A stretch of DNA of 60,560 bases from Deltaproteobacteria bacterium Ga0077550 (lineage in GTDB: Bacteria > Myxococcota_A > Polyangia > Nannocystales > Nannocystaceae): assembly GCA_001464385.1 (NCBI GenBank), contig LNFB01000389.1:1-60560 (forward strand), written 5' to 3'. The notes under the pieces were generated by a model that saw nothing but the letters and a program-made list of their open reading frames with translations, had not been told where the DNA came from and searched no databases. The translations under genes and the position numbers were made by a program. Shown here piece by piece: positions 28,543 to 36,734 of this stretch. How positions within the stretch are numbered: the stretch's first letter is position 1; the number at the start of each line of letters is the position of its first letter.

Positions 28543-28872
28543 GTGGGTACCAATAGGATCGAGCGCGTGCTTCGACACGATGGCATTGTGGCCGTTCTCG
28601 ACATGACGGCGGAGCAGGCTCAGAACGGCGATCCGGGCTGGGTCGGCGACGAAAAATGGCAGCCGATCGTCCACGAGGCCGTGAAGCTCCGACAGATCGC
28701 CAACGAGCCGGCCGTCCGGGTTCTCGTCGGGGATCATGCGGTGCTGGTCTCGGGCGACGAGAAGCACGTGGTGGGGGTCGTCTTCATCAAGGGACACCCC
28801 GTCGTGAAGTCGGTGGTGCGGATGGTGCGGCAGCTGCTGCGCTCGCCGAACGCCCTTCCGGACGGGTTCTGA
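28543..28872 (+). CDS. Small conserved-looking protein, unknown function
   Basis: 109 residues from a GTG with GAGGA upstream; frames to the left are antisense to the LRR gene. The sequence is alpha/beta: IERVLRHDGIVAVLDM, a helix with WQPIVHEAVKLRQIAN, then strands VRVLVGDHAVLVSG and KHVVGVVFIKGHPVVKSVVRM. The last strand-helix unit recalls the end of Roadblock/LC7 proteins, a fold used by small GTPase regulators such as MglB in myxobacteria, but the match is weak. It lies 26 bp before the FAD oxidoreductase gene on the same strand and may be cotranscribed. Confidence 0.6.
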   Translation: MGTNRIERVLRHDGIVAVLDMTAEQAQNGDPGWVGDEKWQPIVHEAVKLRQIANEPAVRVLVGDHAVLVSGDEKHVVGVVFIKGHPVVKSVVRMVRQLLRSPNALPDGF

Positions 28873-28898
28873 GCCGTTCGGGGTGAGGGGAGGATGAG

Positions 28899-30305
28899 AT
28901 GACGACGCTCATCGACCAGCTCACCCACCGACTGGGTCCCGCGGGCATCCGCACCGAAGCCGCCGATCTGGCGAACTACGGTGTCGACCGATGCCGCGGG
29001 CCCTGGCCTGTGAACCCGCTCGTGGTGGTGCTGCCGGCGAGCGTGCAGGAGGTCAGGGACGTTGTTCGGATGTGTTCGGCGCACCGTGCGGCGATCGTCC
29101 CCTCCGGGGGACGCACCGGGCTGTGCGGCGGCGCGACGGCGACGGCGGGCGAGGTCGTCCTCTCCCTCGATCGCATGCGTGCCGTGACGTGGGTCGACCC
29201 GACCGCGGGACTGCTGGGCTGCGAAGCCGGCGCCACGGTCGAGGCCGTCCAGGAGGCCGCCGCCGCGGCCGGGCTGCTCTACCCCGTCGACTACGCGTCG
29301 AAGGGCACCGCGCAGATCGGCGGAGCGATCGCCACCAACGCCGGCGGCGTGAAGGTGCTGCGCTACGGCAGCACGCGCGCGTGGGTCAGCGGCCTGTCGG
29401 TCGTCGTGGCCGACGGCACGTGCCTCGAGCTCGGCGGCTCGCTGGTGAAGGACAACACCGGCTACGACCTCAAGCAGTTGTTCATCGGATCCGAGGGCAC
29501 GCTCGGCGTGATCGTGGGCGCAACGCTGCGGCTGACGCGACCACCGGCGGGGGCCACGGTCGCGCTGTGTGCCGTCGCCGACGACGCGCAGATCCTCGCG
29601 CTGTTCGCCCGGGCCCAGCGCGGGCTGACGTTGCAGGCGTTCGAGTACTTCGAGCACGCGTGCCTCGAGCACGTGCTCGAGCACCGCGCCCGCGTCGGCG
29701 GTCCGTTCGCGGAGGCGAGCCACGCGTACGTGCTCATCGAGGCCGAGCTGTCCGATGGCGCCGAGCAGGCGGCGCTCGATCAGCGCGTCACCGAGCTGCT
29801 CGCCGAGGCCGCGGCCGCCGGCGAGATCGAAGACGCCGTGATCGCCCGCAGCACGGCGCAGCAGCGCGAGCTGTGGAGCCTGCGCGAGGACATCAGCGAG
29901 TCGCTGCATCGGCACCGACCGCACAAGAGCGACATCTCGCTGCCGATCGGCGGCGTCCCGGATTTCCTGGCCGCCTGGCGCGTGCTCGTGGCCGACGCGC
30001 TGCCCGGCGCGCGACCGCTGAGCTTCGGGCACATCGGCGACGGCAACCTGCACCTCAACGTGCTCCCGGTGCCCGACGCCCTCGGCGAGACCGACTGGGA
30101 CGCGTACGACGCCCAGACCTACGCGTTGGTCGAGGCGCAGGGCGGGAGCATCTCGGCCGAGCACGGCATCGGGCTGCTCAAGCGCGCGCACCTGCACCAT
30201 CGCTGGGGGCCGGCCGAGCTCGCGAGCATGCGCGCGATCAAGCGCGCGCTCGATCCCGACGGGCTGTTCAACCCCGGCAAGATCCTGCCGGACGCCTCTA
30301 GTTGA
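28899..30305 (+). CDS. FAD-binding 2-hydroxyacid dehydrogenase (GlcD/D-2-hydroxyglutarate type)
   Basis: 468 residues, with an ATG after GGGGAGGATGAG. It has an N-terminal PCMH-type FAD domain (PSGGRTGLCGG, STRAWVSGL, VKDNTGYDLKQLFIGSEGT) and a C-terminal FAD-oxidase domain with the metal/substrate-binding HIGDGNLHLNVL and SAEHGIGLLKR. These features fit the GlcD, D-lactate and D-2-hydroxyglutarate dehydrogenase family, flavoenzymes that pass electrons to a quinone or electron-transfer flavoprotein. There are no GlcE/GlcF partners or CxxC iron-sulfur motifs, so it probably works as a single subunit. The exact substrate cannot be read from sequence alone. Confidence 0.85.
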   Translation: MTTLIDQLTHRLGPAGIRTEAADLANYGVDRCRGPWPVNPLVVVLPASVQEVRDVVRMCSAHRAAIVPSGGRTGLCGGATATAGEVVLSLDRMRAVTWVDPTAGLLGCEAGATVEAVQEAAAAAGLLYPVDYASKGTAQIGGAIATNAGGVKVLRYGSTRAWVSGLSVVVADGTCLELGGSLVKDNTGYDLKQLFIGSEGTLGVIVGATLRLTRPPAGATVALCAVADDAQILALFARAQRGLTLQAFEYFEHACLEHVLEHRARVGGPFAEASHAYVLIEAELSDGAEQAALDQRVTELLAEAAAAGEIEDAVIARSTAQQRELWSLREDISESLHRHRPHKSDISLPIGGVPDFLAAWRVLVADALPGARPLSFGHIGDGNLHLNVLPVPDALGETDWDAYDAQTYALVEAQGGSISAEHGIGLLKRAHLHHRWGPAELASMRAIKRALDPDGLFNPGKILPDASS

Positions 30306-30336
30306 CGGCGTTCGCGGGGCCCGTCACGCTGCCGGG

Positions 30337-31209
30337 GTGCAACGATCGATCGTGCTGGCGTGCGTGATCTCGGTGGTGTCGTGCGGCGACGATGGCGGTG
30401 CAGGCACCGCGAGCGCGGGGGGCACCGCGGGCGAATCCTCCGGCACGGCCACGTCGGGGAACACCATGGGTCCCACCTCGGCCGCAGACACCTCGGCGGC
30501 CTCGCAGACGGCCTCTGCCGACAGCAGCGCGACCGACACGGCGTCGACGGCCGACACCACCGCGCCGACGTCGGGCGACACGGCGGCGACCGGCAGCGAC
30601 GCGACGGGATCGTCCGGCGCTTCGGCGTCCGAGGGCGACTCGAGCTCGAGCGGCGAGGGGCCGCCTGCGACCCACCACCTGATGAACAGCGATCAGACCG
30701 AGTGTGGCGATCCGCTGTGGTGCTTCTACAACGGCAACGTCGACGTGCCCGCGGGCGATCCGATCGAGGGCCAGGAGTGCTTCACGTCGCCGGTCGCTCC
30801 GCCGTTCGAGCTGATCGAGATGCACTACATCGTCGCGTCGACGCACACCGATCTCGAGGCGTTCGAGCTCCGCATCTTCGAGCGCGATGGCGGTGCGCCG
30901 ACCGACCTCATCGCGTCGATCGACGCGACCTCCGTCGAGGCGTCTCCGGTCGAGCACTACTACGCGTTCGATCCGCCGATCGTGATCGACACCCAGGAGT
31001 TCTGCGTCGGCTTCGGCGCCTTCGAGCCGGGGCTCGCATCGTCGATCGGCATGGCCGTCGATACCGCTTCGGCAGTCCCCGATGTGTCCTACGTCCGCAT
31101 GGAAGGTGCCGGCGACTGCGACATCCCCGACTGGGAGGACGCGTCCATGCACATCCCGGAGCCAGCGGGGAACTGGTGCATGGACGCGACGATACGCGAG
31201 CTGCGGTGA
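30337..31209 (+). CDS. Secreted lipoprotein with Ser/Thr/Asp linker, unknown
   Basis: 290 residues from a GTG at 30337. A short signal peptide with lipobox VVSC is followed by GDDGG and an approximately 90-residue low-complexity Ser/Thr/Gly/Ala/Asp linker. The folded part (about 110-290) is strand-rich with Cys in SDQTECGDPLWCFYNG-like and ECFTSP segments and in CDIPDWED, suggesting disulfides and a beta-sandwich carbohydrate- or surface-binding module. I do not recognise the domain. This lipobox-GDD-linker style recurs in this window at 37679 and 41687. Confidence 0.7.
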   Translation: MQRSIVLACVISVVSCGDDGGAGTASAGGTAGESSGTATSGNTMGPTSAADTSAASQTASADSSATDTASTADTTAPTSGDTAATGSDATGSSGASASEGDSSSSGEGPPATHHLMNSDQTECGDPLWCFYNGNVDVPAGDPIEGQECFTSPVAPPFELIEMHYIVASTHTDLEAFELRIFERDGGAPTDLIASIDATSVEASPVEHYYAFDPPIVIDTQEFCVGFGAFEPGLASSIGMAVDTASAVPDVSYVRMEGAGDCDIPDWEDASMHIPEPAGNWCMDATIRELR

Positions 31210-31267
31210 TGCTGGGCCCGTCGGTGGTAGTCTCGCCGCCCTGGCCTGGCTGTTCGAACTGTTGCTC

Positions 31268-31735
31268 GTGATCGTCGATCCGGTCACGTCGTCGGCGCTC
31301 GCCGCGGGCCTCGTCGGCGAGCCCGCGCTGGCCCACGAGCTCGTGCACATCTGCCGCCGCGAGTCCCACTGCCGTTGGGTCGGGGCGCACGCGCAGGACG
31401 CCTGGGCCGGGGCGCTGATGCAGCGCAAGGCGCTGCAGGTCGGGTGGCTCGATCGCACGTGCCGGCACCATCGCGGCGCGCCCGAGCGCTACTCCACCCG
31501 CGGGGCGCACGGGCTCAGCGCGGCGTACAGCCTGCGCTTCCTCGGCGGCTGCATGCCGCCCGAGGTCCTCGACATCCCGCTCGTCTCGGCGCTCGCCGCC
31601 GCCCGCCGGGCGAAGGTGCAGTGCCGGGCCCAGGGCGCGTGCACACCCGCGTCGCGCCATCGGCTGTGGGTCGGCGCGCGCCGCTACGATCGTCGCACGC
31701 GCGTCACTTCGCGTCGGCCGTCGGCCGCTCGATGA
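31268..31735 (+). CDS. Lysozyme-like (transglycosylase SLT-like?) protein, start uncertain
   Basis: About 155 residues. The frame has strong third-position GC and includes AHELVHICRRESHCRWVG, with a possible catalytic Glu in RRESHC, and about 45 residues later STRGAHGLSAAYSLRFLGG, which resembles the GAxGLMQ signature of soluble lytic transglycosylases. Several Cys are present (CRRESHC, RTCRHH, GGCMPPE, KVQC, GAC). A hydrophobic N-terminal stretch could be a signal or anchor, but no ATG opens it; the GTG at 31268 or TTG at 31262 are the available starts. The 3' end overlaps the convergent lipoprotein gene by 32 bp. Peptidoglycan cleavage is a hypothesis only. Confidence 0.5.
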   Translation: MIVDPVTSSALAAGLVGEPALAHELVHICRRESHCRWVGAHAQDAWAGALMQRKALQVGWLDRTCRHHRGAPERYSTRGAHGLSAAYSLRFLGGCMPPEVLDIPLVSALAAARRAKVQCRAQGACTPASRHRLWVGARRYDRRTRVTSRRPSAAR

Positions 31736-32498
31736 CGCGGGCGCGCTCGGCCTCGTTCAGCGGATCGTTGAGGATCACCTCGATCTTCGTGCGCGCCCAG
31801 TCGGCGCCGACGCTGGAGACGACGACGCGATACTGCCGGCCGTCGATCAGCAGGCGCGCCGCGGCGTTGAACCACGCGTAGACGACGGCGTCGGCGTCGG
31901 GGTTCTCGACCTTGGGCTCGCCGGGGAGATCGAGGCCGACGTAGGCCAGCGCAGCGCGGGCGTCGAACGGACCCGTCGCGTTCTTCGGGCCCTCGAACGC
32001 GACGGCGGTCGACAGGCCGTCCGAGTACTCGACGGCGATCGCCGCGTACGCGCCGCTGCGATCGCCGTAGCGCTGGGTCGCGAACTGGCAGCTGAACCAC
32101 GTGCGCTCGGGCAGGAACCGCACACACGACGTGCGCACCATGCCCTTGCCCAGGGGCTCCGACAGCAGCGGCTGCACCTCGGCCGGCGGCTTGCCGAGCA
32201 GCGACGCGATGGGCAACGGCCCGTCGAGCACGCGCCCGAGCGGCTCGGCGGCCTTGGTGTCGGCGACTGCGGTCTTGGTGTCGCCTGCGGTCTTGGTGTC
32301 GCCTGCGGTCTTGGTGTCGCCTGCGGTCTTGGTGTTGCCCGCGTTCGTGCCCGCGCTCGTCTTCGCGTCCCCGGCCTTGGGCGCGTCGCCTTGGGCCGGA
32401 CACGCGCTCGCGAGCACGAGGAGCGCGACGACGCCGAGCGACGCACGCAGGCGTCGTGCGCTCGGGGACGAGGGGGCAGGGCGGTGCGCGCGGGACAT
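31704..32498 (-). CDS. Lipoprotein with hexapeptide repeats, unknown
   Basis: 264 residues from the ATG at 32498 (an in-frame GTG lies 9 bp upstream). A basic twin-Arg-like but probably Sec signal leads to the lipobox ASAC. It is followed by a Lys/Thr/Asp/Ala spacer containing four tandem copies of a six-residue unit (TKTAGD). The folded C-terminal domain (about 95-264) is alpha/beta with RTSCVRFLPERTWFSC, a Cys pair likely to be oxidised in the periplasm, and the end RVIERPTADAK. No family is recognised. It ends in a convergent overlap with the lysozyme-like gene. Confidence 0.7.
   Translation of the reverse strand: MSRAHRPAPSSPSARRLRASLGVVALLVLASACPAQGDAPKAGDAKTSAGTNAGNTKTAGDTKTAGDTKTAGDTKTAVADTKAAEPLGRVLDGPLPIASLLGKPPAEVQPLLSEPLGKGMVRTSCVRFLPERTWFSCQFATQRYGDRSGAYAAIAVEYSDGLSTAVAFEGPKNATGPFDARAALAYVGLDLPGEPKVENPDADAVVYAWFNAAARLLIDGRQYRVVVSSVGADWARTKIEVILNDPLNEAERARVIERPTADAK
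32268..32339. repeat. 18-bp tandem repeat, 4 copies (coding)
   Basis: The unit TGCGGTCTTGGTGTCGCC occurs four times without gaps (32268, 32286, 32304, 32322), the last with one substitution. It lies inside the lipoprotein gene and keeps frame, encoding the GDTKTA hexapeptide. Confidence 0.9.
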
Positions 32499-32578
32499 CG
32501 CGCCCACGCTACCGTTTGCGCGGGTCGTTCGCCACGCGCTCGGGCCGGCGTGGTTTCGTGCTACCGTGCCCGTCGTTC

Positions 32579-32660
32579 GCGAGCCTGGCGGAATGGTAGA
32601 CGCGCTGGATTTAGGTTCCAGTGTCCTCGTGGCGTGGGGGTTCGAGTCCCCCGGCTCGCA
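32579..32660 (+). tRNA. tRNA-Leu (anticodon TAG)
   Basis: The acceptor arms GCGAGCC and GGCTCGC pair perfectly, the discriminator is A, and no CCA is encoded. The anticodon stem CTGGA/TCCAG encloses TTTAGGT, giving anticodon TAG. The long variable arm and GGGTTCGAGTCCC T-arm are those of a leucine tRNA. It is the second leucine isoacceptor in this window. Confidence 0.95.
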
Positions 32661-32678
32661 CGAGCCGTGCGTGTGAAC

Positions 32679-33428
32679 TCAACCCTTCGTGCGCGCGAGG
32701 GCCGGCGCCTGGACGGCCGCACGGTGCACCTCGAGGTCGAGGCTGAACAGGTGCTCGTCGACGGTGAAGACCAGGCGATGCCCGTGCTCCTCGAGCTTGC
32801 CGAGGAAGCCGCTGGTGTCGACGTGGATGCGCTCGACGGGGGCGCTGTTCCACCATCCATCGCGGCGGCTGCGGACGGACAGGTCGTGCTCGAGCACGAT
32901 CTCCGGCGGCGGCTGGCCCTTCTTCACGCTGCCGACGAGCCGCGGCGTCGCGTCCAGGCCGAGGGTGATCTCGAGCTCGCCGCCCTCGAGCCGCACGGTC
33001 TGATCGATCGTCGCGTTCATCCCGAGGATCGTGGTCACGACCGGCTGCGAGAGGATCTTGCCCTGCTCGTCGAGCTCGGGGTCCACGCCGCCGATCTTGA
33101 GCTCGTTGTCGGCGTAGAGCCGCAGCGTGGCCCGGACCTGCACGGCCTGCGGGTTCGACAGCTCGGCGGAGAACTCCTGCGCGGGCGCGTCGCCGACGAG
33201 CTGCGCCACGTTGGCCTTGCCGACCCGGACCTCGGGCGGCGGCGAGAAGTCGATGGCGCGCGTGACGACGAGGACGGCGCCGGCGACGACGACCAGGTAG
33301 GCGTTGCGGCTCGAGAAGCCGAGCCAGCGTCGCCAACGCGGGAGCGCGGGCGTGGCGTCCGTCGCGACCTCGGGGTCGGTCTCGCCGCCACCGTCGGGGT
33401 CGGTGGAGATCGTCGGCTCGGTGCTCAC
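32679..33428 (-). CDS. Single-pass membrane protein, unknown
   Basis: 249 residues from the GTG at 33428; a GTG at 33446 would add six residues and neither has a clear RBS. A Pro/Asp/Thr-rich cytoplasmic N-terminus of about 35 residues is followed by one membrane segment (NAYLVVVAGAVLVVTRAI) and a strand-rich exterior domain with regularly spaced beta pairs (EFSAELSNPQAVQVRATLRLY, TVRLEGGELEITLGL, HRLVFTVDEHLFSLDLEVH). No Cys is present in the exterior domain. I do not recognise the family. It lies between tRNA-Leu(TAG) and the SpoU methyltransferase gene, same strand as the latter, 84 bp downstream of its stop. Confidence 0.6.
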   Translation of the reverse strand: MSTEPTISTDPDGGGETDPEVATDATPALPRWRRWLGFSSRNAYLVVVAGAVLVVTRAIDFSPPPEVRVGKANVAQLVGDAPAQEFSAELSNPQAVQVRATLRLYADNELKIGGVDPELDEQGKILSQPVVTTILGMNATIDQTVRLEGGELEITLGLDATPRLVGSVKKGQPPPEIVLEHDLSVRSRRDGWWNSAPVERIHVDTSGFLGKLEEHGHRLVFTVDEHLFSLDLEVHRAAVQAPALARTKG

Positions 33429-33512
33429 CGCCGCGCACGCTGGCACGCGCCGCCGCGGCCCCGCAAGTTCTCGGCGAATTCCGCGGCCCCCACCGGGCCT
33501 CGCCGCGCCCGA

Positions 33513-34190
33513 TCACGCGACGCGGCACGAGAGCGCGTAGGCGGCGACGCCGAACGCCACCGACACGTTGAGCGATCCCTTGACCCCGACCATCGGGAGG
33601 TAGAGGACCTCGCGACACAGCGCGAGGATCCGGGGATCGACGCCCGAGACCTCGTGGCCGACGACGAGCATGATGGCGCGATCCTTCGCGGCGTCGAGGA
33701 CGTCGGCGGCGAAGAGGTTCCGCGCCCGTGGCCCGCCCTCGAGCGCCCACAGCTCCCACCCGTCCTGGACGCACTGGGACGCGGCACGCAGCGCGTCGGC
33801 GTCGCCGCGCCACGGCACGCTCGACTCGGCGCCCAGGGCCGTCTTCGCGAAGCCCGGGTGCGCCGGCGTCGGGGTCACGCCGCCGAGGACCACGAGCTCG
33901 AGGCCGACGCCGTCGGCGGTGCGGAACATCGACCCGACGTTGCGGAGGCTGCGGATGTTGTCGAGCAGCGCGCCGAGCCGCGCGGCGTGCCGCGGCACCG
34001 CATCGCCGCGCGGGGCCTCGTGGCTCGGGTAGGCGTCGTCGACGAACGACGTGGGCAGGCCGCAGTGCGGGCAGCTCGCGCCGAGGGGGCTCCCGTCGTC
34101 GACGGGGAAGCGGAGCCCACAGCCACCTTCTCCGACACACTGACGCGCGCGGAAGCGACGGGGCTCGTTGCGATGGCTGTCTGGGGGCAC
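33513..34190 (-). CDS. SpoU/TrmH-family RNA methyltransferase with N-terminal zinc-ribbon
   Basis: 225 residues from a GTG. The N-terminus has four Cys in a CxnC...CPHC arrangement (RQCVGEGGCGLRF, ASCPHCGLP), a probable zinc ribbon for RNA binding. The rest is the SPOUT 2'-O-methyltransferase domain: motif 1 LDNIRSLRNVGSMFRTAD, motif 2 VVGHEVSGVDPRIL, motif 3 LPMVGVKGSLNVSVAFGVAAY, which form the knotted SAM site. It methylates a ribose in rRNA or tRNA; the exact site is unknown. It is divergent from the coiled-coil/zinc-ribbon protein with only 26 bp between starts. Confidence 0.85.
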   Translation of the reverse strand: MPPDSHRNEPRRFRARQCVGEGGCGLRFPVDDGSPLGASCPHCGLPTSFVDDAYPSHEAPRGDAVPRHAARLGALLDNIRSLRNVGSMFRTADGVGLELVVLGGVTPTPAHPGFAKTALGAESSVPWRGDADALRAASQCVQDGWELWALEGGPRARNLFAADVLDAAKDRAIMLVVGHEVSGVDPRILALCREVLYLPMVGVKGSLNVSVAFGVAAYALSCRVA

Positions 34191-34216
34191 GGCGCGATGC
34201 TACCCTCTCGTTCCAG

Positions 34217-34621
34217 GTGGTCTACCGAGATGACCGTCAGGCGCTCTCGCTCCAGGTCGCCGAGCTCGAGCGCGAGAACGCGGAGCTCCGCGAGCAGGTC
34301 GAGTCGCTGCAGGGCGAAGCCCGGCGCGCACGCGACGAGGAGCGCGAGAGCCGGCACCGCGCGGGCAGCGAGCGCGGCTGTGTGATGTGCGGCGGATCGC
34401 TGCTGCCGGTGGCGCTGTTCGCCGGCCGCAACCTGCGCTCGCCGATCCCGATCTCGCTGTCGACCCTGCGCTTCGGCGCCCCCGAGGGCGGCTTCACCCG
34501 CTCGGCCCCGGTGAAGGCCAAGGTCTGCTCGAGCTGCGGCTACGTCCACGCGTTCATCGACATCGACGGCGAGAACGACGACGGCGACGGGCTGGTCTCG
34601 CGCGACGAACAGCCGCGCTGA
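34217..34621 (+). CDS. Small coiled-coil plus zinc-ribbon protein
   Basis: 134 residues from the GTG at 34217. Residues about 8-45 are a heptad-rich coiled coil (LSLQVAELERENAELREQ). The second half has two CxxC pairs, CVMCGG and CSSCGY, spaced about 45 residues apart, forming a likely zinc ribbon with an intervening hydrophobic/beta segment (LPVALFAGRNLRSPIPISLS). It ends acidic (DGENDDGDG). No membrane segment. Family unknown. The start is uncertain because no ATG is available in frame and the divergent SpoU gene begins 26 bp away. Confidence 0.6.
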   Translation: MVYRDDRQALSLQVAELERENAELREQVESLQGEARRARDEERESRHRAGSERGCVMCGGSLLPVALFAGRNLRSPIPISLSTLRFGAPEGGFTRSAPVKAKVCSSCGYVHAFIDIDGENDDGDGLVSRDEQPR

Positions 34622-34684
34622 CGGGCGCCGGCCGAGTTCGGGCCGCCCCCTGGCACCGGCGGCGCGACGCCGTACACCAGGCCC

Positions 34685-35866
34685 ATGACGACCGTAGCGC
34701 TGATCCCCGCGCGCGGCGGCAGCAAGGGGATCCCCCGCAAGAACCTCGTGCCCGTCGGTGGACGGCCGTTGCTCGTGCACTCGATCGCGCAGGCGCGCCG
34801 CGCCGCGGGCATCGATCGGGTGTTCGTCAGCACCGAGGACGCCGAGATCGCCGCGGTCGCCCGCGAGGCCGGGGCCGAGATCGTCGAGCGCCCGCTCGCG
34901 CTGGCCGGGGACACCGCGTCGACCGAGTCGGCGATCACCCACGCGCTCGGACAGTGGGCCGCGCAGGGCCTCGTGCCCGATCGCGTGGTCCTGCTGCAGG
35001 CGACCTCGCCGTTTCGCGCCGACGGCCAGCTCGACGCGGCGCTGGCGACCTTCGATCGCACGGGCTGCGACAGCCTGCTGTCCGTCGTGCGCTTCGTCGG
35101 CTTCGTGTGGCGCCGCGGCGCCGACGGGCTGTCGCAGCCGGCGACCTACGAGCCGACCCGGCGACCGCGGAGGCAGGAGATCGAGGACACCTTCCTCGAG
35201 ACCGGCTCGTTCTACGTGTTCCGCCGCGAGATGTACGAGCAGACCGGGTCGCGCCTCGGTGGTCGCATCGCGACGTTCGAGGTGCCGGCCGAGGACGCGC
35301 TCGACATCGACGAACCCGCGGATCTCGAGCGCGCGCGCGAGGAGGCCCGCCGCCGCGGCCTGTTCGCCGGGGCCGACCTCGCCCGCATCGATTGGCTGTG
35401 GCTCGACGTCGACGGCACGCTCACCGACGGCGCGATGTACTACGGCGAGGGCGGTGACGAGCTCAAGCGCTTCGACACCCGTGATGGTGCGGGGATCGGG
35501 GCGTTCCGCGCCGCCGGCGGTCGCGTCGCCATCGTGACCGGCGAGATGAGCCGCGCCGCCCAGCGCCGCGCCGAGAAGCTCGCGGCCGATCACGTCGTCC
35601 TCGGCTGCCGCGACAAGGGCGCGGCGTTCGAGGACTTCTGCCGCCGCTTCCGCACGACGCCCGATCGCGTGGTCGCGATGGGCGACGACTGCAACGACCT
35701 ACCGCTGGTCGGTCGGGTCGCGCTGTTCGTCGCGCCTGCCGACGCGAGGCCCGAGGTCCGCGCCGTCGCCGACGTGGTGACCGCCGCCAGCGGCGGCCAC
35801 GGTGCGGTCCGCGAGTTCACCGATCGACTGGTCGCCGCGCGGGGGCGCCTGCGTCGCGTCGCGTGA
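34685..35866 (+). CDS. CMP-nonulosonate/Kdo synthetase fused to KdsC-like phosphatase
   Basis: 393 residues. Residues 1-225 form a cytidylyltransferase of the NeuA/CMP-acylneuraminate synthetase type (IPARGGSKGIPRKNL, LLQATSPFR, DALDIDEPADL). Residues 235-393 form a HAD phosphatase of the KdsC type (DVDGTLTDGAMYYG, IVTGEMSRAAQRRAE, MGDDCNDLPLVG). The two steps, dephosphorylation of a 9-phosphate sugar acid and its CMP activation, are consecutive in sialic, legionaminic or KDN-type pathways. The same domain pairing occurs in animal CMP-sialic acid synthetases, where the phosphatase-like half has diverged. No synthase (NeuB) or epimerase lies nearby. It suggests that the cell decorates its surface with a nonulosonic acid; the precise sugar is unknown. 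Confidence 0.85.
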   Translation: MTTVALIPARGGSKGIPRKNLVPVGGRPLLVHSIAQARRAAGIDRVFVSTEDAEIAAVAREAGAEIVERPLALAGDTASTESAITHALGQWAAQGLVPDRVVLLQATSPFRADGQLDAALATFDRTGCDSLLSVVRFVGFVWRRGADGLSQPATYEPTRRPRRQEIEDTFLETGSFYVFRREMYEQTGSRLGGRIATFEVPAEDALDIDEPADLERAREEARRRGLFAGADLARIDWLWLDVDGTLTDGAMYYGEGGDELKRFDTRDGAGIGAFRAAGGRVAIVTGEMSRAAQRRAEKLAADHVVLGCRDKGAAFEDFCRRFRTTPDRVVAMGDDCNDLPLVGRVALFVAPADARPEVRAVADVVTAASGGHGAVREFTDRLVAARGRLRRVA

Positions 35867-36002
35867 GCGCGATGACGTGCGGATCGTCGGCGCTCCGCGT
35901 CGAGGCACCGCGCGTCGAACGCGTGTGGTCCCGCGCGGGAGTGGGACGGAATTCGTGGCGCGGCGTTGATCGAAACCCGAGGCGCGCCATCTACCGCGGG
36001 CG

Positions 36003-36725
36003 ATGACAAGCAATAGGCCCACGAGCACCCGATTGGGCACCGGACTCCTCCTCTTCCTCAGCGTCGGCGCCGCCGCCTGTGATCGCGAGACCCTCGTCGA
36101 GCAGTCGGGGCCCGCGTCGCGGCGGGCCTACGAGCGCGAGGCGATCGGCTGGACGCGCTGGGCGCTGGCGCAGCCCCACTCGACGGGGTCGCCGATCTCG
36201 GATCCCACCGGCGAGCTGTGCGGCGTCGGCCAGTCCGGATCTGTCTGGTACCTCGCCGGTACCTTCGGTGGCCCGGTCGAGCGCACCTGCGACGTGCCCG
36301 CCCACAAGTACCTGTTCTTCCCCCTCATCAACCGCTGGGGGATCTTCCTCGAGGAGTTCTACGCCAGCGAACAGGAGTTCATCGACTTCCTCACCGAGTA
36401 CTTCGCGGCGAACCGCGCCGCCACATGCCAGCTGATGCTCCGCCTCGACGGCGAGGACCTCGTCTCCGACGAGCTCGAGGAGCTCGACGAGGCGCTGTAC
36501 GTCGACGTGCTCGAGCCCTTCGACGTCGACATCAACCCCGACAACTGGGCGACGCAGTACGGCTTCGAGGGCGGCGTGACGCCGATGCTCACCGACGGCC
36601 ACTTCGCGCTGCTACGCCCGCTCGAGCCCGGCGTGCACACGCTCGAGTTCGGCGGCATCGTGTGCGACGGCGAGGTCATCGACTTCGAGACCTCCGCGAT
36701 CTACACGCTGAACGTCGAGGACTGA
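36003..36725 (+). CDS. Secreted lipoprotein, conserved but uncharacterised type
   Basis: 240 residues. The signal peptide ends in the lipobox VGAAAC (Cys26). The body has GSVWYLAGTFGGPVERTCDVP followed by HKYLFFPLINRW, a pattern I associate with secreted proteins of unknown function in several phyla, then an acidic helical part and a beta C-terminus (GVHTLEFGGIVCDGEVIDF). Five Cys, likely two disulfides after lipidation. It is convergent with the fibro-slime gene, 9 bp apart. The 136 bp upstream show no gene. Confidence 0.7.
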   Translation: MTSNRPTSTRLGTGLLLFLSVGAAACDRETLVEQSGPASRRAYEREAIGWTRWALAQPHSTGSPISDPTGELCGVGQSGSVWYLAGTFGGPVERTCDVPAHKYLFFPLINRWGIFLEEFYASEQEFIDFLTEYFAANRAATCQLMLRLDGEDLVSDELEELDEALYVDVLEPFDVDINPDNWATQYGFEGGVTPMLTDGHFALLRPLEPGVHTLEFGGIVCDGEVIDFETSAIYTLNVED

Positions 36726-36734
36726 CGTGGAGCG

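Noticed and set aside
32268..32339. Tandem repeats as a possible CRISPR array
   Set aside because: Units are 18 bp with no spacers and keep the reading frame of a lipoprotein.
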